This document shows positions 21,803 to 32,251 of a stretch of DNA of 64,000 nucleotides, one piece after another. Position 1 is the first letter of the stretch. Each line of letters begins with the position of its first letter. The position numbers and the translations under genes are program-made. This DNA is from Rana temporaria (Eukaryota > Chordata > Amphibia > Anura > Ranidae): positions 109,998,682 through 110,062,681 of the forward strand of contig NC_053491.1 in NCBI RefSeq assembly GCF_905171775.1, written 5' to 3'. The notes beneath the pieces are model-generated. The model was given only the letters and a program-made list of their open reading frames with translations. It was not told the origin of the DNA and did no database searches.

Positions 21803-22571
21803 AGAAATGCTCAGTGTAACTCACATTGCCTGAGAAACTTCACATTTCTCTGAGTGCCCGGATGTCCTGTTGGCTGGCTCGTGCTGCTTGTACACTGCAA
21901 ATGCGAGAGGTCCCCGCTGGGGTGTACCTGGGGGCCCGCAACCTGCGTCCAGTTTGCTGCAAGTCCATCCCCACCATTAGGGGCTCTGGTGAAGACACAG
22001 GCTGGGGATTAGACTCCATGCCCCAAGGAACCCCCAAGTTGGTGATCAACAAGCGCTCACTACCACAGATGATTGATAGTAACATTGTGCAAAAGATGAA
22101 GTTAGCCTTTAAAGCAATATGGAATATCCGCTATTTTGCAACCCGATTCATGTCTACATTGTATTTCAATTATTTCTAGCCTTCTCCCATTATTCTTATT
22201 GATCTTGAAGTTTATAAACCTACTTTGTGAGGATCTCCCACACATTTACTTCGTTGAATTCTGTGATATCACCATGTCCTGTGAGTAGGCACTGCTGTGT
22301 CTCACATTTCACAGAGCCTGCCTTAGGAGGAGGGGTTTCAGAAGGGGGAGTCAGTAGAGGAATCACTGCTTGCACCATGGGATATATAGTCCTTAGAAAT
22401 GTAATCCAGGAAGATGTGAAAAGAGGTGGGCAACAGACATGCAGCACTTACAACATAAAAGTAGATTTTTCAAGTAATCTTATATTGGATTGTAAAATAA
22501 CTATTGATTGTATTGCTATTATAACACTGACATAAAATGAAAGTTTGCTGTGACTGTAGACCTAAGATTTG
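21803..22571. other. Unassigned non-coding sequence
   Basis: There is a 117-codon frame from 21826 with no recognisable domain or codon-use support. I see no TE ends here. Confidence 0.35.
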
Positions 22572-22940
22572 CATATAACTTAAAGTGGAGTTACACCCAA
22601 AAGTGGAGCTTCTGCTTATTTGCTTCCCCCCTGTCCCCACCTCCTGGAGGCGGTGTCTTCCCTTGGAAGTTCAGCCCCGCTCCTCCTTCCTCCGCTGCCA
22701 GGCTAATTAGAAAACGCTTCAAGCATGCACAGCTGTACTTTGTGAAGACCATTTGTCAAAATGATCAGCAGATTGCAATGGCAGCTTAAACAGCTGGAGG
22801 GAAAAAAAATGTATTCAGCAGCTACAAATACTATAGCTTCTGACTTTAATTTTTTTCCCTCCAGCTGTTTAAGCTGCCATTGCAATCTGCTGATCATTTT
22901 GACAAAGGGTCTTCACAAAATACAACCTCCGCTTATGTCT
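22572..22940. mobile_element. K/E-like element with long hairpin
   Basis: It starts TTAAAGTGGAGTTACACCC and ends ACAACCTCCGCTTA, both related to the E and K ends. The centre is a hairpin with 73-bp arms (22735-22808 and 22851-22923) and a 42-bp loop. The arms are almost identical (GACCATTTGTCAAAATGATC against GATCATTTTGACAAAGGGTC). Confidence 0.7.
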
Positions 22941-23462
22941 TTTTTTTTTTATCATATGCTCAGTTTGATTTGCACAGGTTTGTGGCGGATTTAATTAAAG
23001 CGTAATTTTTTCAACTTTCCATCTTTTAAATCGTCTGCCCTTGTTGTGTTAACTTTGGATAATAAAACTTTTTTTGTTCTGCCAGTAAATACCTTATACA
23101 GCCCACTTGTTTTTTTGTCTGGTAAAAAGCCTAGGCGTATGACATTGTGCACAGCGCTCTTTCTACCTCTGGTGAGTTTGCCAGAAAGGGAGGGGGGGAT
23201 GAGTCACAAGAGGGCCAATTAAAGCTTTAGAGCTGGAAGTGTGCCTCTGTTCAAATCCAGGAAGTGAACAGGCAGCAACTTCAGCTGCCCACAGTTAAAA
23301 TGGCTGCAGCCACTTCGTAGAGGATAATTTTTGAAGCATATTTGGCAAGTAGAGAATCAGAGTACATATAAAATAATATGCAAAGTGGTTGGAGGGAAGA
23401 TTCAGAACGGCAAATATGTTTTTTTTTTTTTACAAATTATGTGAGTAGACTACAGTTCCTCT
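22941..23462. other. Unassigned sequence
   Basis: It includes TTTAATTAAAGCG (about 22990) and TTAAAGCTTTAGAGC (about 23220) that look like stray TTAA-element ends, but I could not bound an element. Confidence 0.35.
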
Positions 23463-24707
23463 TTAACCACTTAAGGACCGCCTCCTGCACATATACGCCG
23501 GCAGAATGGTGCGGCTGGGCACAAGCACTTACCTGTACGTCCTCTTTAAGTGCCCAGCCGTGGACCCGGTCCGAAGCTCCGTGGCCGCGGGACCCGATCC
23601 CTGCCGGAGTCCCGCGATCGGTCCCCGAATTTTTTTAATTCTTTATTTTATATCTTTTTCTTTCTCTTCTCGAAAGCTCATACAGAAATAGGTACAACAT
23701 TAGACACCTAGGCCTTCAAATTTACATATACAGTTTAGGTATTACCTTCACCTTATTCCTCTAACCCAGATCCCCACACTCTTAATTCCCTGTCTGTCAT
23801 GATATTATGTATAGCCCTACCATTATAACCCCCCTCCCCCCATCCCCCCCCAAAAAAAAAAAAAAAAAGACCCCCCCCAAAAAAAAAACCCAAAAAAAGA
23901 AAGAAATAGAAGATGGGGGGGAAAACCCCCCTTCCCCTTAATGTATGTCCCTCACCCCCTCTCCCCCTCCTCAGGGGTTTTGATCTCTATACACAATATA
24001 TGGAGTCCACACCTGTCTGTATTTCTCCTGCTCTCTTATTCCCATGGTCAAATTTTCCATCTGGTGAATTTCCGTTACTCTGCCCAGCCATTGTCTTGTC
24101 GGCGCAGTCGTGCTCTTCCACAAAATTGCGCTTCCCCATTCTTCACTGTGGCGCTGTCATTGATCGTCTGTTCCCTGATATAGGAAAAAGCGATCGATGA
24201 CGTCACACGTCCAGCCCCGCCCCCCAACAGTTAGAAACACATATGAGGTCACACTTAACCCCTTCAGCGCCCCCTAGTGGTTAACTCCCAAACTGCAATT
24301 TTAATTTTCACAGTAAACAATGCATTTTTATAGCATTTTTTGCTGTGAAAATGACAATGGTCCCAAAAATGTGTCAAAATTGTCCGATGTGTCCGCCATA
24401 ATGTTGCAGTCACGAAAAAAAAATTTATATCTTTTTTGGGGATATTTATTATAGCAAAAAGTAAAAAATATTGCATTTTTTTTTTAAATTGAGACACTAT
24501 TTTTGTTTATAACGCAAAAAATAAAAACCGCAGAGGTGATCAAATACCACCAAAAGAAAGCTCTATTTGTGGGAAAAAAGGACGCCAATTTTGTTTGGGA
24601 GCCACGTCGCATGACTGCGCAATTGTCAGTTAAAGCGACGCAGTGCCGAATCGCAAAAACTGGCCAGGTCCTTTACCTGCATAAAGGTCCGGGTCTTAAG
24701 TGGTTAA
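23463..24707. mobile_element. B-family TTAA element copy 2, carrying a LINE
   Basis: TTAA is at 23463-23466 and 24704-24707, with termini CCACTTAAGGACCGCC and GGTCCGGGTCTTAAGTGG. The interior matches B1 and B3: CACATATACGCCGGCAG, CCCGCGATCGGTCCCCG, CATTCTTCACTGTGG, GATGACGTCACACG, GCGCCCCCTAGTGGTTAAC, GTGATCAAATACCACC. It is interrupted by a LINE tail at about 23629-24130, which replaced roughly 35 bp of B sequence. Confidence 0.85.
23629..24130 (-). pseudogene. L1/Tx1-like LINE 3-prime end
   Basis: On the minus strand, about 24118-23985 translates to the end of a LINE ORF2: TRQWLGRVTEIHQMENLT, then REQEKYRQVWTPYIVYRD. The W..W/P pattern near the C terminus is typical of the L1 clade in amphibians. 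A 3-prime untranslated stretch with C- and A-rich simple sequence follows, ending at a poly(A) tail (poly-T beginning 23629). The copy is strongly 5-prime truncated with no polymerase domain. Family recognition is from memory. I found no clear target duplication. Confidence 0.7.
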
Positions 24708-24709
24708 GG

Positions 24710-25680
24710 GTTTAATCATTTGATCCTTTGTGGCATGTCAGATCTAATTTCTTGAGGCCCTGAAATGTCAGGAAAATACAAATACCCCCAAAATGACCCC
24801 ATTTGGAAAGTAGACAGTCCAAGGTATTTGTAGGAGGCATGGTGAGTTGTTGGAGTTGTATTTTGTTCCCACAATTCTTGGGAAATTTAAGAAATGTGTT
24901 TTTTGTTTTATACAAAAATGTCATAAATTATTTCTCACACACAGCATATGCATAATTCAAATTACACCCCAAAATACAATCTGCTACTTCTCCCGAGTAT
25001 GGCCATACCACGTGTGAGACTTTGACAGCCTGGCCACATAGAGAGGCCCAACATGCAGGGAGCACCGTCAGGGAGCATAAATTTACACATATAATTTCCT
25101 AATGACCCATCACATTTTTAAAGGCACTGGAGCACCAGGACAATGGAATTACCCACACAATGACCCCATTTTGGAAAGCAAACACCCCAACGTTTATATA
25201 TTCTATGAGGCGTTCTGAGTCTTTTGAACATGTCATTTTTTTCCACAAAGTTGTTAATTCAACACATAGTAGGTACATAGCAAAAATTACACCCCAAAAT
25301 ACATTCTGCTACTCCTGACCTTTCGCAATACCATATACGTGAGACTTTTTTTACACAGCCTGGCCACATAGAGAGCCCCAACATGCAGGGAGCACCATCA
25401 TTCTAGGAGAGAGCCCCAACATCCAGGGAGCACCATCATTCTAGGAGAGAGCCCCAAAATGCAGGGAGCACCATCATTCTAGGAGCATAAATTACACATC
25501 TAATTTCATTCATACCCATTACACTTTTGAAGGTCCTGGAGCACCATGACAGTGGAAATTACCCACAAAATTACCCCATTTTAGAAAGTAAACACCCCAA
25601 TGTATATTCTACGAGGCATGGGCTGCAGATAGGTACTCAGATACTCTGATGGGCTGCAGATAGGTACTCGGATACTCTGA
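24710..25680. repeat. About 417-bp direct repeat block
   Basis: The segment around CATAAATTTACACATATAATTTC (25077) recurs at 25494 with the same downstream order: GGAGCACCA-GACA-TGGAA, ATTACCCACA, ACCCCATTTT-GAAAG, AACACCCCAA. A third partial copy begins near 24770. A 31-bp unit (GGGCTGCAGATAGGTACTC) is doubled at 25619-25680. Confidence 0.7.
25371..25484. repeat. 38-bp tandem repeat, 3 copies
   Basis: GAGAGCCCCAACATGCAGGG starts at 25371, 25409 and 25447 with one or two changes. Confidence 0.85.
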
Positions 25681-25960
25681 TTGTGTCATTAACTGGTGTG
25701 ACCAGAACTGTGTGGACTGCAACAGAGTTAACCAAACACGTGTAAAGTGAAAATAATATAATTTATTATAAGGAAAGTAAATAAACAAAAGTAAACGCCA
25801 ATACAAACACTAATTAACCAGCAATCAACCCCAGTGACACAACAAATAACTTCCTAAACCAAAAGTATATACAGGAGTAAGATATTATCGTAAACAAGCC
25901 AGGGTCATACACAGGAGATCAAGCAGATTGGGCTGGGAACAAGACCGGACAGGGAGAGGG

Positions 25961-26208
25961 TTAGAGCCAGTTCACACTGGGGCGGCACGACTTCGGGGGC
26001 GACTCGGCAAGGCGTCCTGAAGACAACTTGCAAAATGACTTCTGTATAGAAGTCAATGCAAGTCGCCCCCGAAGTCGTACAAGAACCTTTTTCTAAGTCG
26101 GAGCGACTTGTGTCGCTCCTATTAGAACAGTTCTATTGAATACAATGGGACACGACTTGTCAGGTGGCTGAGTCGCCTGATGAGTCGCCCCAGTGTGAAC
26201 CGGCTCTA
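25961..26208. mobile_element. M-family MITE copy 1
   Basis: Termini TTAGAGCCAGTTCACACTGG and CCAGTGTGAACCGGCTCTAA are complementary apart from one base. The interior repeats CGACTTC/GAAGTCG and AGTCGCC words. 248 bp, non-coding. Confidence 0.85.
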
Positions 26209-26929
26209 AAAAGAAAAAAGGGGGAACAGATGGAAGGAATCAGGCTGCAGGGCAGGGGTCCAGGAATGGAAACAGGGTCAGGATCAGTATCAGGATAGAG
26301 GATCACAGGCTAGCAAACACAGGTCATGGCTCAAGGTACAATACCAAGGCAAATGTGTGCAGCATCTGCCAGGTATATATATATTTTGGGGGGGAACCCC
26401 ACGCCATTTAAAAAAAATAATTGCCGTAGGGTTCCCCTTAATATCCATACCAGACCTGAAGGGCCGGGGAATGGAATTTAGGGGGACCCCCAGGCATTTT
26501 CTTTATTTATCAATGACTTTGATCTGTATTGCCAGGACACGACAATTCATTATAGCCGCGAATAGTTTTAAATGTCTTTTTTTCCTTTAGAAATGTCATT
26601 TTGTACAGGGAAATAAACACAGGAAACGTGCGCTACTTTACAGGCATACTATACACACCCCTCAGGTACGAAATTTAAGGGAATATTTCACTTTTATTGT
26701 TTCACTTTAAGCATTATTAAAATCACTGCTCCTTTTTTTTCATTGATACATGTCCCCTGGGGCAGGACCCGGGTCCCCAAATACTTTTTTTTGACAATAA
26801 CATGCATTATTAACCTTTAAAATGAGCATGTTTGATTTTTCATATTCGTGTCCCATAGACTTTAACGGTGTTCGAACCAATTTTTTGCCTGTTCGCATGT
26901 TTTGCTGCCGGGGTGTTTGGCTCATCCCT
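26209..26929. repeat. Fragmentary repeats
   Basis: 26378-26540 has GGGGGGGAACCCCACGCC, CATACCAGACCTGAAGG and GGGGGACCCCCAGGCA, the same words as 63580-63700. The end (26840-26930) has TTTGCTGCCGGGGTGTTTGGCTCATCCC, an O-type repeat end. The rest is unassigned. Confidence 0.45.
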
Positions 26930-27324
26930 ACTTTTAATATATGGACACTAACCTGTCCTGGCTGCCCACGATATAAATGGAAGAAGAGGAATTATGGACA
27001 GCCGCACTCCAATGAAAAGTAAAAAAGTTGTGCCTTTTATTCTAGTAAAAAAACACTACAAAAGCAAAAAAGCAGTAAACAGTGGGGTAATAGAGCTGAC
27101 GCGTTTCACATTGATGAACAATGCTTAGTCATAGCTTACCCACGATGTCATCACCCGAAGCCGATCTGTGCCTCAGCTCACGGGTGGAGGCGCCACCATC
27201 TTTGGTAAGGAAATCAGGAAGTGAAGCCTTGTGGTTTCACTTCCTGGTTCCCTACTGTGCATGCGCGAGTCACGCTGCACGATCCCACTGGCCTGAGTAT
27301 ATGTAAGGGTTTACAACCACTTTA
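26930..27324. mobile_element. K-like element, split by V4
   Basis: TTTTAATATATGGACACTAACCTGTCC and, beyond the insert, GAAGCCGATC, TCACTTCCTGGTTCCCTA and GCATGCGCGAGTCACGCTGC match the interior of K1/K2 in order. It ends GGTTTACAACCACTTTA. Exact outer borders are uncertain. Confidence 0.55.
26973..27138 (-). mobile_element. V4: 166-bp GAAACGCGTC retro-insertion
   Basis: It is flanked by CCCACGAT at 26965-26972 and 27139-27146, and the K-like sequence reads through when it is removed. On the minus strand it starts with TAAGCTATGACTAAG, a CATTG-TTCAT-CAATG hairpin, then TGAAACGCGTCAGCT, and later has AATAAAAGGCACAACTTTTT. It lacks a full hammerhead core (CTAAG in place of CTGANGA). It is the shortest and best bounded V copy. 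Confidence 0.65.
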
Positions 27325-27564
27325 GAGCGATAGTAAGCTCAGTAAAAAAAACTGATGTTTTAATGTTATAATGTGCTAGTATGCATCGCACACAGCTTCC
27401 ATCTTCAACGGTCTTCCTTCTGGGCTTTTGCTTTCTGGTCCTTTGAATGTACGATATACGAGTCACTGTTCACGGCACAAAAAAAACAAACATACAAAAC
27501 ACAGATCCTATTGGGCATACCCAGGCTCAACCAATCACGAGGACCATACAAACTGTACATTTAA

Positions 27565-27830
27565 CTAGTGGTGCAACGGATCACAGTTGATCCGAACGGG
27601 TCACCCCATTCCGTTCGACACACACTGTGACCCGCGGATTGCCGCAGCTCCGGAGCTAGGCCGAGGCCGCGGCCTTTCCTAATGTTATGGCCGCGGCTCC
27701 GGAGCAAGGCCGAAGCCGCGGCCATAACATTAGGAAAGGCCGCGGCTTCAGCCTAGCTCCGGAGCCACGGCCATCTTGGTACACCCGGCGGGGGCCCTCC
27801 TCTCTGTTTACACCCACAGAGGAGGAGGAG
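27565..27830. repeat. hAT-like end plus GC-rich 50-bp palindrome
   Basis: TAGTGGTGCAACGGATCA at 27566 resembles the start of hAT elements. Then come inverted arms at 27647-27696 and 27716-27765 (GCTCCGGAGCTAGGCC, GGCCTTTCCTAATGTTATGG and complements) with a 19-bp loop. No right end was placed. Confidence 0.6.
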
Positions 27831-28318
27831 CCAGCACTCGTGGGACACACCGCTGGGAGTACTACCTGGGGGGGTGTGTCTGCACTACCTGGGGGGGGGC
27901 TTGTCTGCCTGTACTACTTGGGGAGGTGTCTGCCTGTTACTACCTGGGGGGGGGGGGGGGGTCTGCCTGTTACTACCTGGGGGGGGGGGGTGTCTGCACC
28001 GAGGGGGTTCTTTACTGAGGGGGGACTATAGTTGGTGGGAGGTGGGGTGACACCATTTTATTTCTGCACCGAGTGACACCAACCCTAGTGACGCCACTGC
28101 AGTAGGGGAGATGTGGATATTACAGTGGGGGGGGGGGAGATGTGGATATTACAGTGGGGGAATTTCAAATCCTGAGCTACTAGCCAGGCCTTAAGGGTTA
28201 CTCGCCACCAGTTGCCCCAACCGATCCCTACCCTCACCGCTCCTAATTCCCCCCCCCCCCCCTAAACACGCCATCGTAAATTATCTTATGAAATGACACT
28301 TAAATGTTTTATGCAGAA
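27831..28318. repeat. G-rich degenerate tandem repeat
   Basis: Units of the form TCTGCCTGTTACTACCTGGGGG repeat between about 27850 and 28010 with G runs of 7 to 17. A second G run (28121-28137) and a C run (28247-28262) follow. The G runs could form quadruplexes. Confidence 0.7.
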
Positions 28319-28808
28319 TTAAAGCGGATCTCCACTCTAAAGTGGAGTCCCGCTGATCGGAACCCTCCCCCCCTCCGGTGTCACATTTGACACCTTTCAG
28401 GGGGGAGGGGGGTGCAGATACCTGTCTACAGACAGGTATCTGCACCCACTTCCGGCCCTACGATACGGGCAAAGGACGGGTTTTTCCTCCGCTTCCCGTC
28501 GCCCCCCCCCCCGTTGTATGCTGGGAACACTCGGCTCCCAGCACACAGCGGGAGCCAATCGGCGGGCGCAGCGCGACTCGCGCATGCGCCGTAGGGAACC
28601 GGGCAGTGAAGCCGGAGCGCTTCACTTCCTGGTTCCCTCACCGTGGATGGAGGGGGGAGCAGCAGGGTGACGAGCGATCGGCTCGTCATCTGCTGCGATC
28701 ACCGCTGGACTCCAGGACAGGTAAGTGTCCTTATATTAAAAGTCAGCAGCTGCAGTATTTGTAGCTGCTTGCTTTTAATATAGTTTTTTAGTGGCACATC
28801 CGCTTTAA
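28319..28808. mobile_element. K-family TTAA element copy 2
   Basis: TTAA is at 28319-28322 and 28805-28808, with ends AAAGCGGATCTCCACTC and GTGGCACATCCGCTT. It is the reverse-orientation homologue of K1: GTGTCACATTTGACACC, CAGACAGGTATCTGCACCC, GCGCATGCGCCGTAGGGAACC, CAGGACAGGTAAGTGTCC, AGCTGCAGTATTTGTAGCTG. 490 bp against 486 bp for K1. Confidence 0.85.
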
Positions 28809-28839
28809 AGTTACAAAAATAATATTAACAACTTTATTA

Positions 28840-29165
28840 GTGCAGCCTCACCTGTGCCAACCATTGCAGCCTCACCTGTGCCATTGCAGCCTCAGCTCAC
28901 CTGTGCCCGCCATGGCAGCTTCAGCTCACCTGTGGCCGCCATGGCAGCCTCAGCTTACCTGTGCCTGCCATGGCAGCCTCAGCTCACCTGTGCCCGCCAT
29001 GGCAGCCTCAGCTCACCTGTGCCCGCCATGGCAGCCTCAGCTCACCTGTGCCCGCCATGGCAGCCTCAGCTCACCTGTGCCCACCATTGCAGCCTCAGCT
29101 CACCGTGACCCCATTGCAGCTTCAGCTCACTGTGCCCCCAATGCAGCCTCGGCTCACCTGTACAA
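28840..29165. repeat. 29-bp minisatellite, about 10 copies
   Basis: CCATGGCAGCCTCAGCTCAC restarts every 29 bp (for example 28997 and 29026). The edges are more diverged (CCATTGCAGC). Apparent frames of up to 127 codons are simply the array read through. Confidence 0.85.
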
Positions 29166-29399
29166 AAGGATGATCACAAGGAAGCGAGCATGCAAGATAA
29201 AAGCCACGGGATTACAGAGCTGATAGCCCGCTGTTACAGCTGAGTTTACATTACAATTCTCTCTGCTCATGGTTACACACAGCCCCGCCTCCTAACCTGG
29301 CGCAGCCCAGCTCCTCGCTAGAAACAATTTTCCACTCGCAAAATGCGAGTGGAAAATTTGAGGGCTGGGCTTACCTATAGGTAAAAAATAAATAAAAAT
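29166..29399. other. Unassigned with a small hairpin
   Basis: ATTTTCCACTCGC-AAAAT-GCGAGTGGAAAAT forms a 13-bp hairpin near 29328-29359. Nothing else is recognised. Confidence 0.45.
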
Positions 29400-29800
29400 T
29401 TAAAGTGTACAATCCACCTCCATGTTGAATAGTACAGATATTCAGATCCATTGCAAATTACAGTGCTCCCCATTGTGAAAATGCACCCACCTTCTAAATT
29501 TGATCTGAATGAACATTTCCCAGACGGGTCAAAATAGGCTTATTATTATACAGGATTTATATAGCGCCAACAGTTTGCGCAACACTTATGTTATTTCCCA
29601 GGTTTCCATGGGTCACGGATCTCCTTGTGAGTAATTCAGCGTTCTTTTGTGAGCAAGGTGAGAAAAAACATCCTGAGCCATACAACCAGCGCTATTAAAA
29701 AGATAAAAATCCACTTGCATTGACTCGATTTTGCACCAGAAAGCAAACGTTGCAGATTGCCGGAGGTGAGAGGCTTAGACTTCGGGTTCTGATCGTGAAA
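29400..29800. repeat. P repeat copy 1
   Basis: It matches 53995-54350 in order: CCACCTCCATG, GTGAAAATGC-CC, TCTA-ATTTGA, CAAAATAGGCTTA, GGTTCC-ATGG, GATCTCCTTG, ATTCA-C-TTC, GAGCAAGG-GTGA, AATCCACTT. Copy 1 carries an extra insert with GGATTTATATAGCGCCAACAG (29545-29595). Class unknown. Confidence 0.6.
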
Positions 29801-30137
29801 TGCTTCTTTTGTCAGTTTACACCAATAGATATTTGATAAAACGTAGAAGAAAACGTTTTGGGTTGAATGACACTTTGACTGCTGGTGTCTATCACCCCAG
29901 ACCATGTAAAAAACACAGTTTACTGAATTGCTATCATTGTATCACGAGATGTGAGGCCTTGTGCCAGCTCAGTCACACGTTACACACCTGCCAGAAGTTG
30001 GCAAGTAATACAATCATTTGGATCGCTGCCCAGTAAAAAGAATGGGAGAAAAAAAAAGTGGATCGCTGCTTTCTGTTACAAGTAATACTAAAGCTCTGTC
30101 CACAAGAATACCAAATTAAATGCAATGTTTTTTTTTT
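29801..30137. other. Unassigned sequence
   Basis: No TE ends or coding features are recognised before the minisatellite begins near 30138. Confidence 0.4.
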
Positions 30138-30154
30138 TTGTACTGAAGTACACC

Positions 30155-30324
30155 TAGGGGTGCCACGTCATCCCTTTAAACTTGAACACATATTAATTAC
30201 ACAGGCTCTGTGGCTGATTAAGGTGCCAATTAAACTCATTTGGTGTCTTATCTCCATTAAATTAGCCTCAGAACCTGTGTAATTGATATGTTCAGAAGTT
30301 TAAAGGGATGGGGTGGCAACCCTA
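30155..30324. mobile_element. Q1: 170-bp hAT-type MITE
   Basis: A perfect 8-bp duplication AGTACACC lies at 30147-30154 and 30325-30332. Ends TAGGGGTGCCACGTCATCCC and GGGATGGGGTGGCAACCCTA are inverted repeats. The arms continue with TTTAAACTTGAACA and AATTACACAGG. It has the same length as Q2 (39268-39437). The 8-bp target and TAGGG ends point to hAT. Confidence 0.85.
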
Positions 30325-31199
30325 AGTACACCCCTAGACACAGATCTGTAGTACAGGTGAAACTCGAAAAATTTGAATATCGTGCAAAAGTTCATTTATT
30401 TCACTAATGCAACTTAAAAACGTGAAACTAATATATGAGATATAAATTAAAAAGTGTAGCGCTGTAGAAATGAGAAAGTTGAAATCAATCATCAAATAGC
30501 ATATAATGTGAAAGTGATGCTAGAAGTGAGCTCATAAATATATTAATACAAAAATGTCTATGCACACAAACCAGTGTAATAAATGTAACTGCACATATGC
30601 TGTGAACACTGTGTAAAAGTGAATCCACACAAAATAAATAATAGATAAAACTGGGGTGTTGATGCCTTTTTAGACTAAACGCGTCGGGTTTGTACGCCAG
30701 CACCAGCTGCCCTACCACGCCACATTCATCCTCTCTGCTCTTTTTTACTTATTGGACATTTTAATATTTGTATTCAATTAATTTTGATTTTTGTACAAGT
30801 TTTTTTAATATTACCATTATTATACTTTTTGGATTGCGGTTTTTCACCTTGGAGTTTGTTATTTGGCAATTTTTTTTAAAATAAAACTTGCCAGTTTTTG
30901 CAGAATCACACTATGTGGAGGCTTTTTTGTTCTTTTTACATGCCTTATTAAGTCCGGCGGAATCCGTGCTTGATATAATTCTGGTGGACCAACACCCGAT
31001 TTCAACACTGTTGGAGTGCTGGGATATACCAGCTTGCTTGCCAAGGAAAGGAGGAGTCCCAAGGTTCCAGTCCTGATCGCTCTTGGTGTGACTAAGCGCT
31101 GTTGATCCACCGCCGTATGGTGAGTTGGGTCCACCCTGGATGGTAAGAGTATTCATTTCTCCCCCTGCCCATTGGTGAAGGCACTCCCGGGTGACATCT

Positions 31200-32156
31200 T
31201 TAACCACTTAAGGACTGCCTCCTGCACATATACGTCAGCAGAATGGCAAGGCTGGGCACATGTACGTACAGGTACGTCCTGTACATGTCCCCAGCCATGG
31301 GTCGTGGGAGCGCACCCGCGACACGGTTCCGGGACCCGCGGACCCGATCGCCGCTGGGGTCCCGCGATCGGTTCCCGGAGCTGAAGAACGGGGAGGGCCG
31401 CGTGTAAACACGGCTTCCCCGTTCTTCACTGTGGCGGCTGCATCGATCGTGTCATCCCTTTTATAGGGGGACACAATCGGTGACGTCACTCCTACAGCCA
31501 CACCCCCCTACAGTTGTAAACACACATTAGGTGAAACATAACTCCTTCAGCGCCCCCTGTGGTTAACTCCCAAACGGCAACTGTCATTTCCACAGTAAAC
31601 CATGCATTTTAAATGCATTTTTTGCTGTGAAAATGACAATGGTCCCAAAAATGTGTCAAAATTGTCCGAAGTGTCCGCCATAATGTCGCAGTCACGAAAA
31701 AAAAAAATCGCTGATCGCCGCCATTAGTAGTAAAAAAAAAAAAATTAATAAAAATAAATAAAACTTTCCCCTATTTTGTAAATGCTATAAAATTTTGCGC
31801 AAACCAACCGATAAACGCTTATTGCGATTTTTTTTACCAAAAATAGGTAGAAGAATACGTATCGGCCTAAACTGAGGAAAAAACATTTTTTTTAATATAT
31901 TTTTGGGGGATATTTATTATAGCAAAAAGTAAAAGATATTGCATTTTTTTCAAAATTGTCGCTCTATTTTTGTTTATAGCGCAAAAAATAAAAAACGCAG
32001 AGGTGATCAAATACCACCAAAAGAAAGCTTTTCCCAATTTTGTTTGGGAGCCACGTCGCACGACCGCGCAATTGTCAGTTAAAGCGACGCAGTGCCGAAT
32101 CGCAAAAAGAGGCAAGGTCTTTTACCAGCATTTTGGTCTGGGTCTTAAGTGGTTAA
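31200..32156. mobile_element. B-family TTAA element copy 3, nested in V3
   Basis: TTAA is at 31200-31203 and 32153-32156, with termini CCACTTAAGGACTGCC and CTGGGTCTTAAGTGG. The interior order is the same as B1, uninterrupted: CACATATACGTCAGCAG, CCCGCGATCGGTTCCCGG, CCGTTCTTCACTGTGG, GGTGACGTCAC, GTGATCAAATACCACC. 957 bp, non-coding. Confidence 0.9.
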
Positions 32157-32184
32157 TATCACACCATATCTACTAAGATCATAT

Positions 32185-32188
<4 letters not shown>

Positions 32189-32249
<61 letters not shown>
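32189..32249. repeat. (AT)n microsatellite
   Basis: About 30 uninterrupted AT units inside V3, next to its right inverted arm. Confidence 0.9.

Positions 32250-32251
<2 letters not shown>

Noticed and set aside
28840..29223. 127-codon alanine/serine-rich frame
   Set aside because: Translation of the 29-bp minisatellite.
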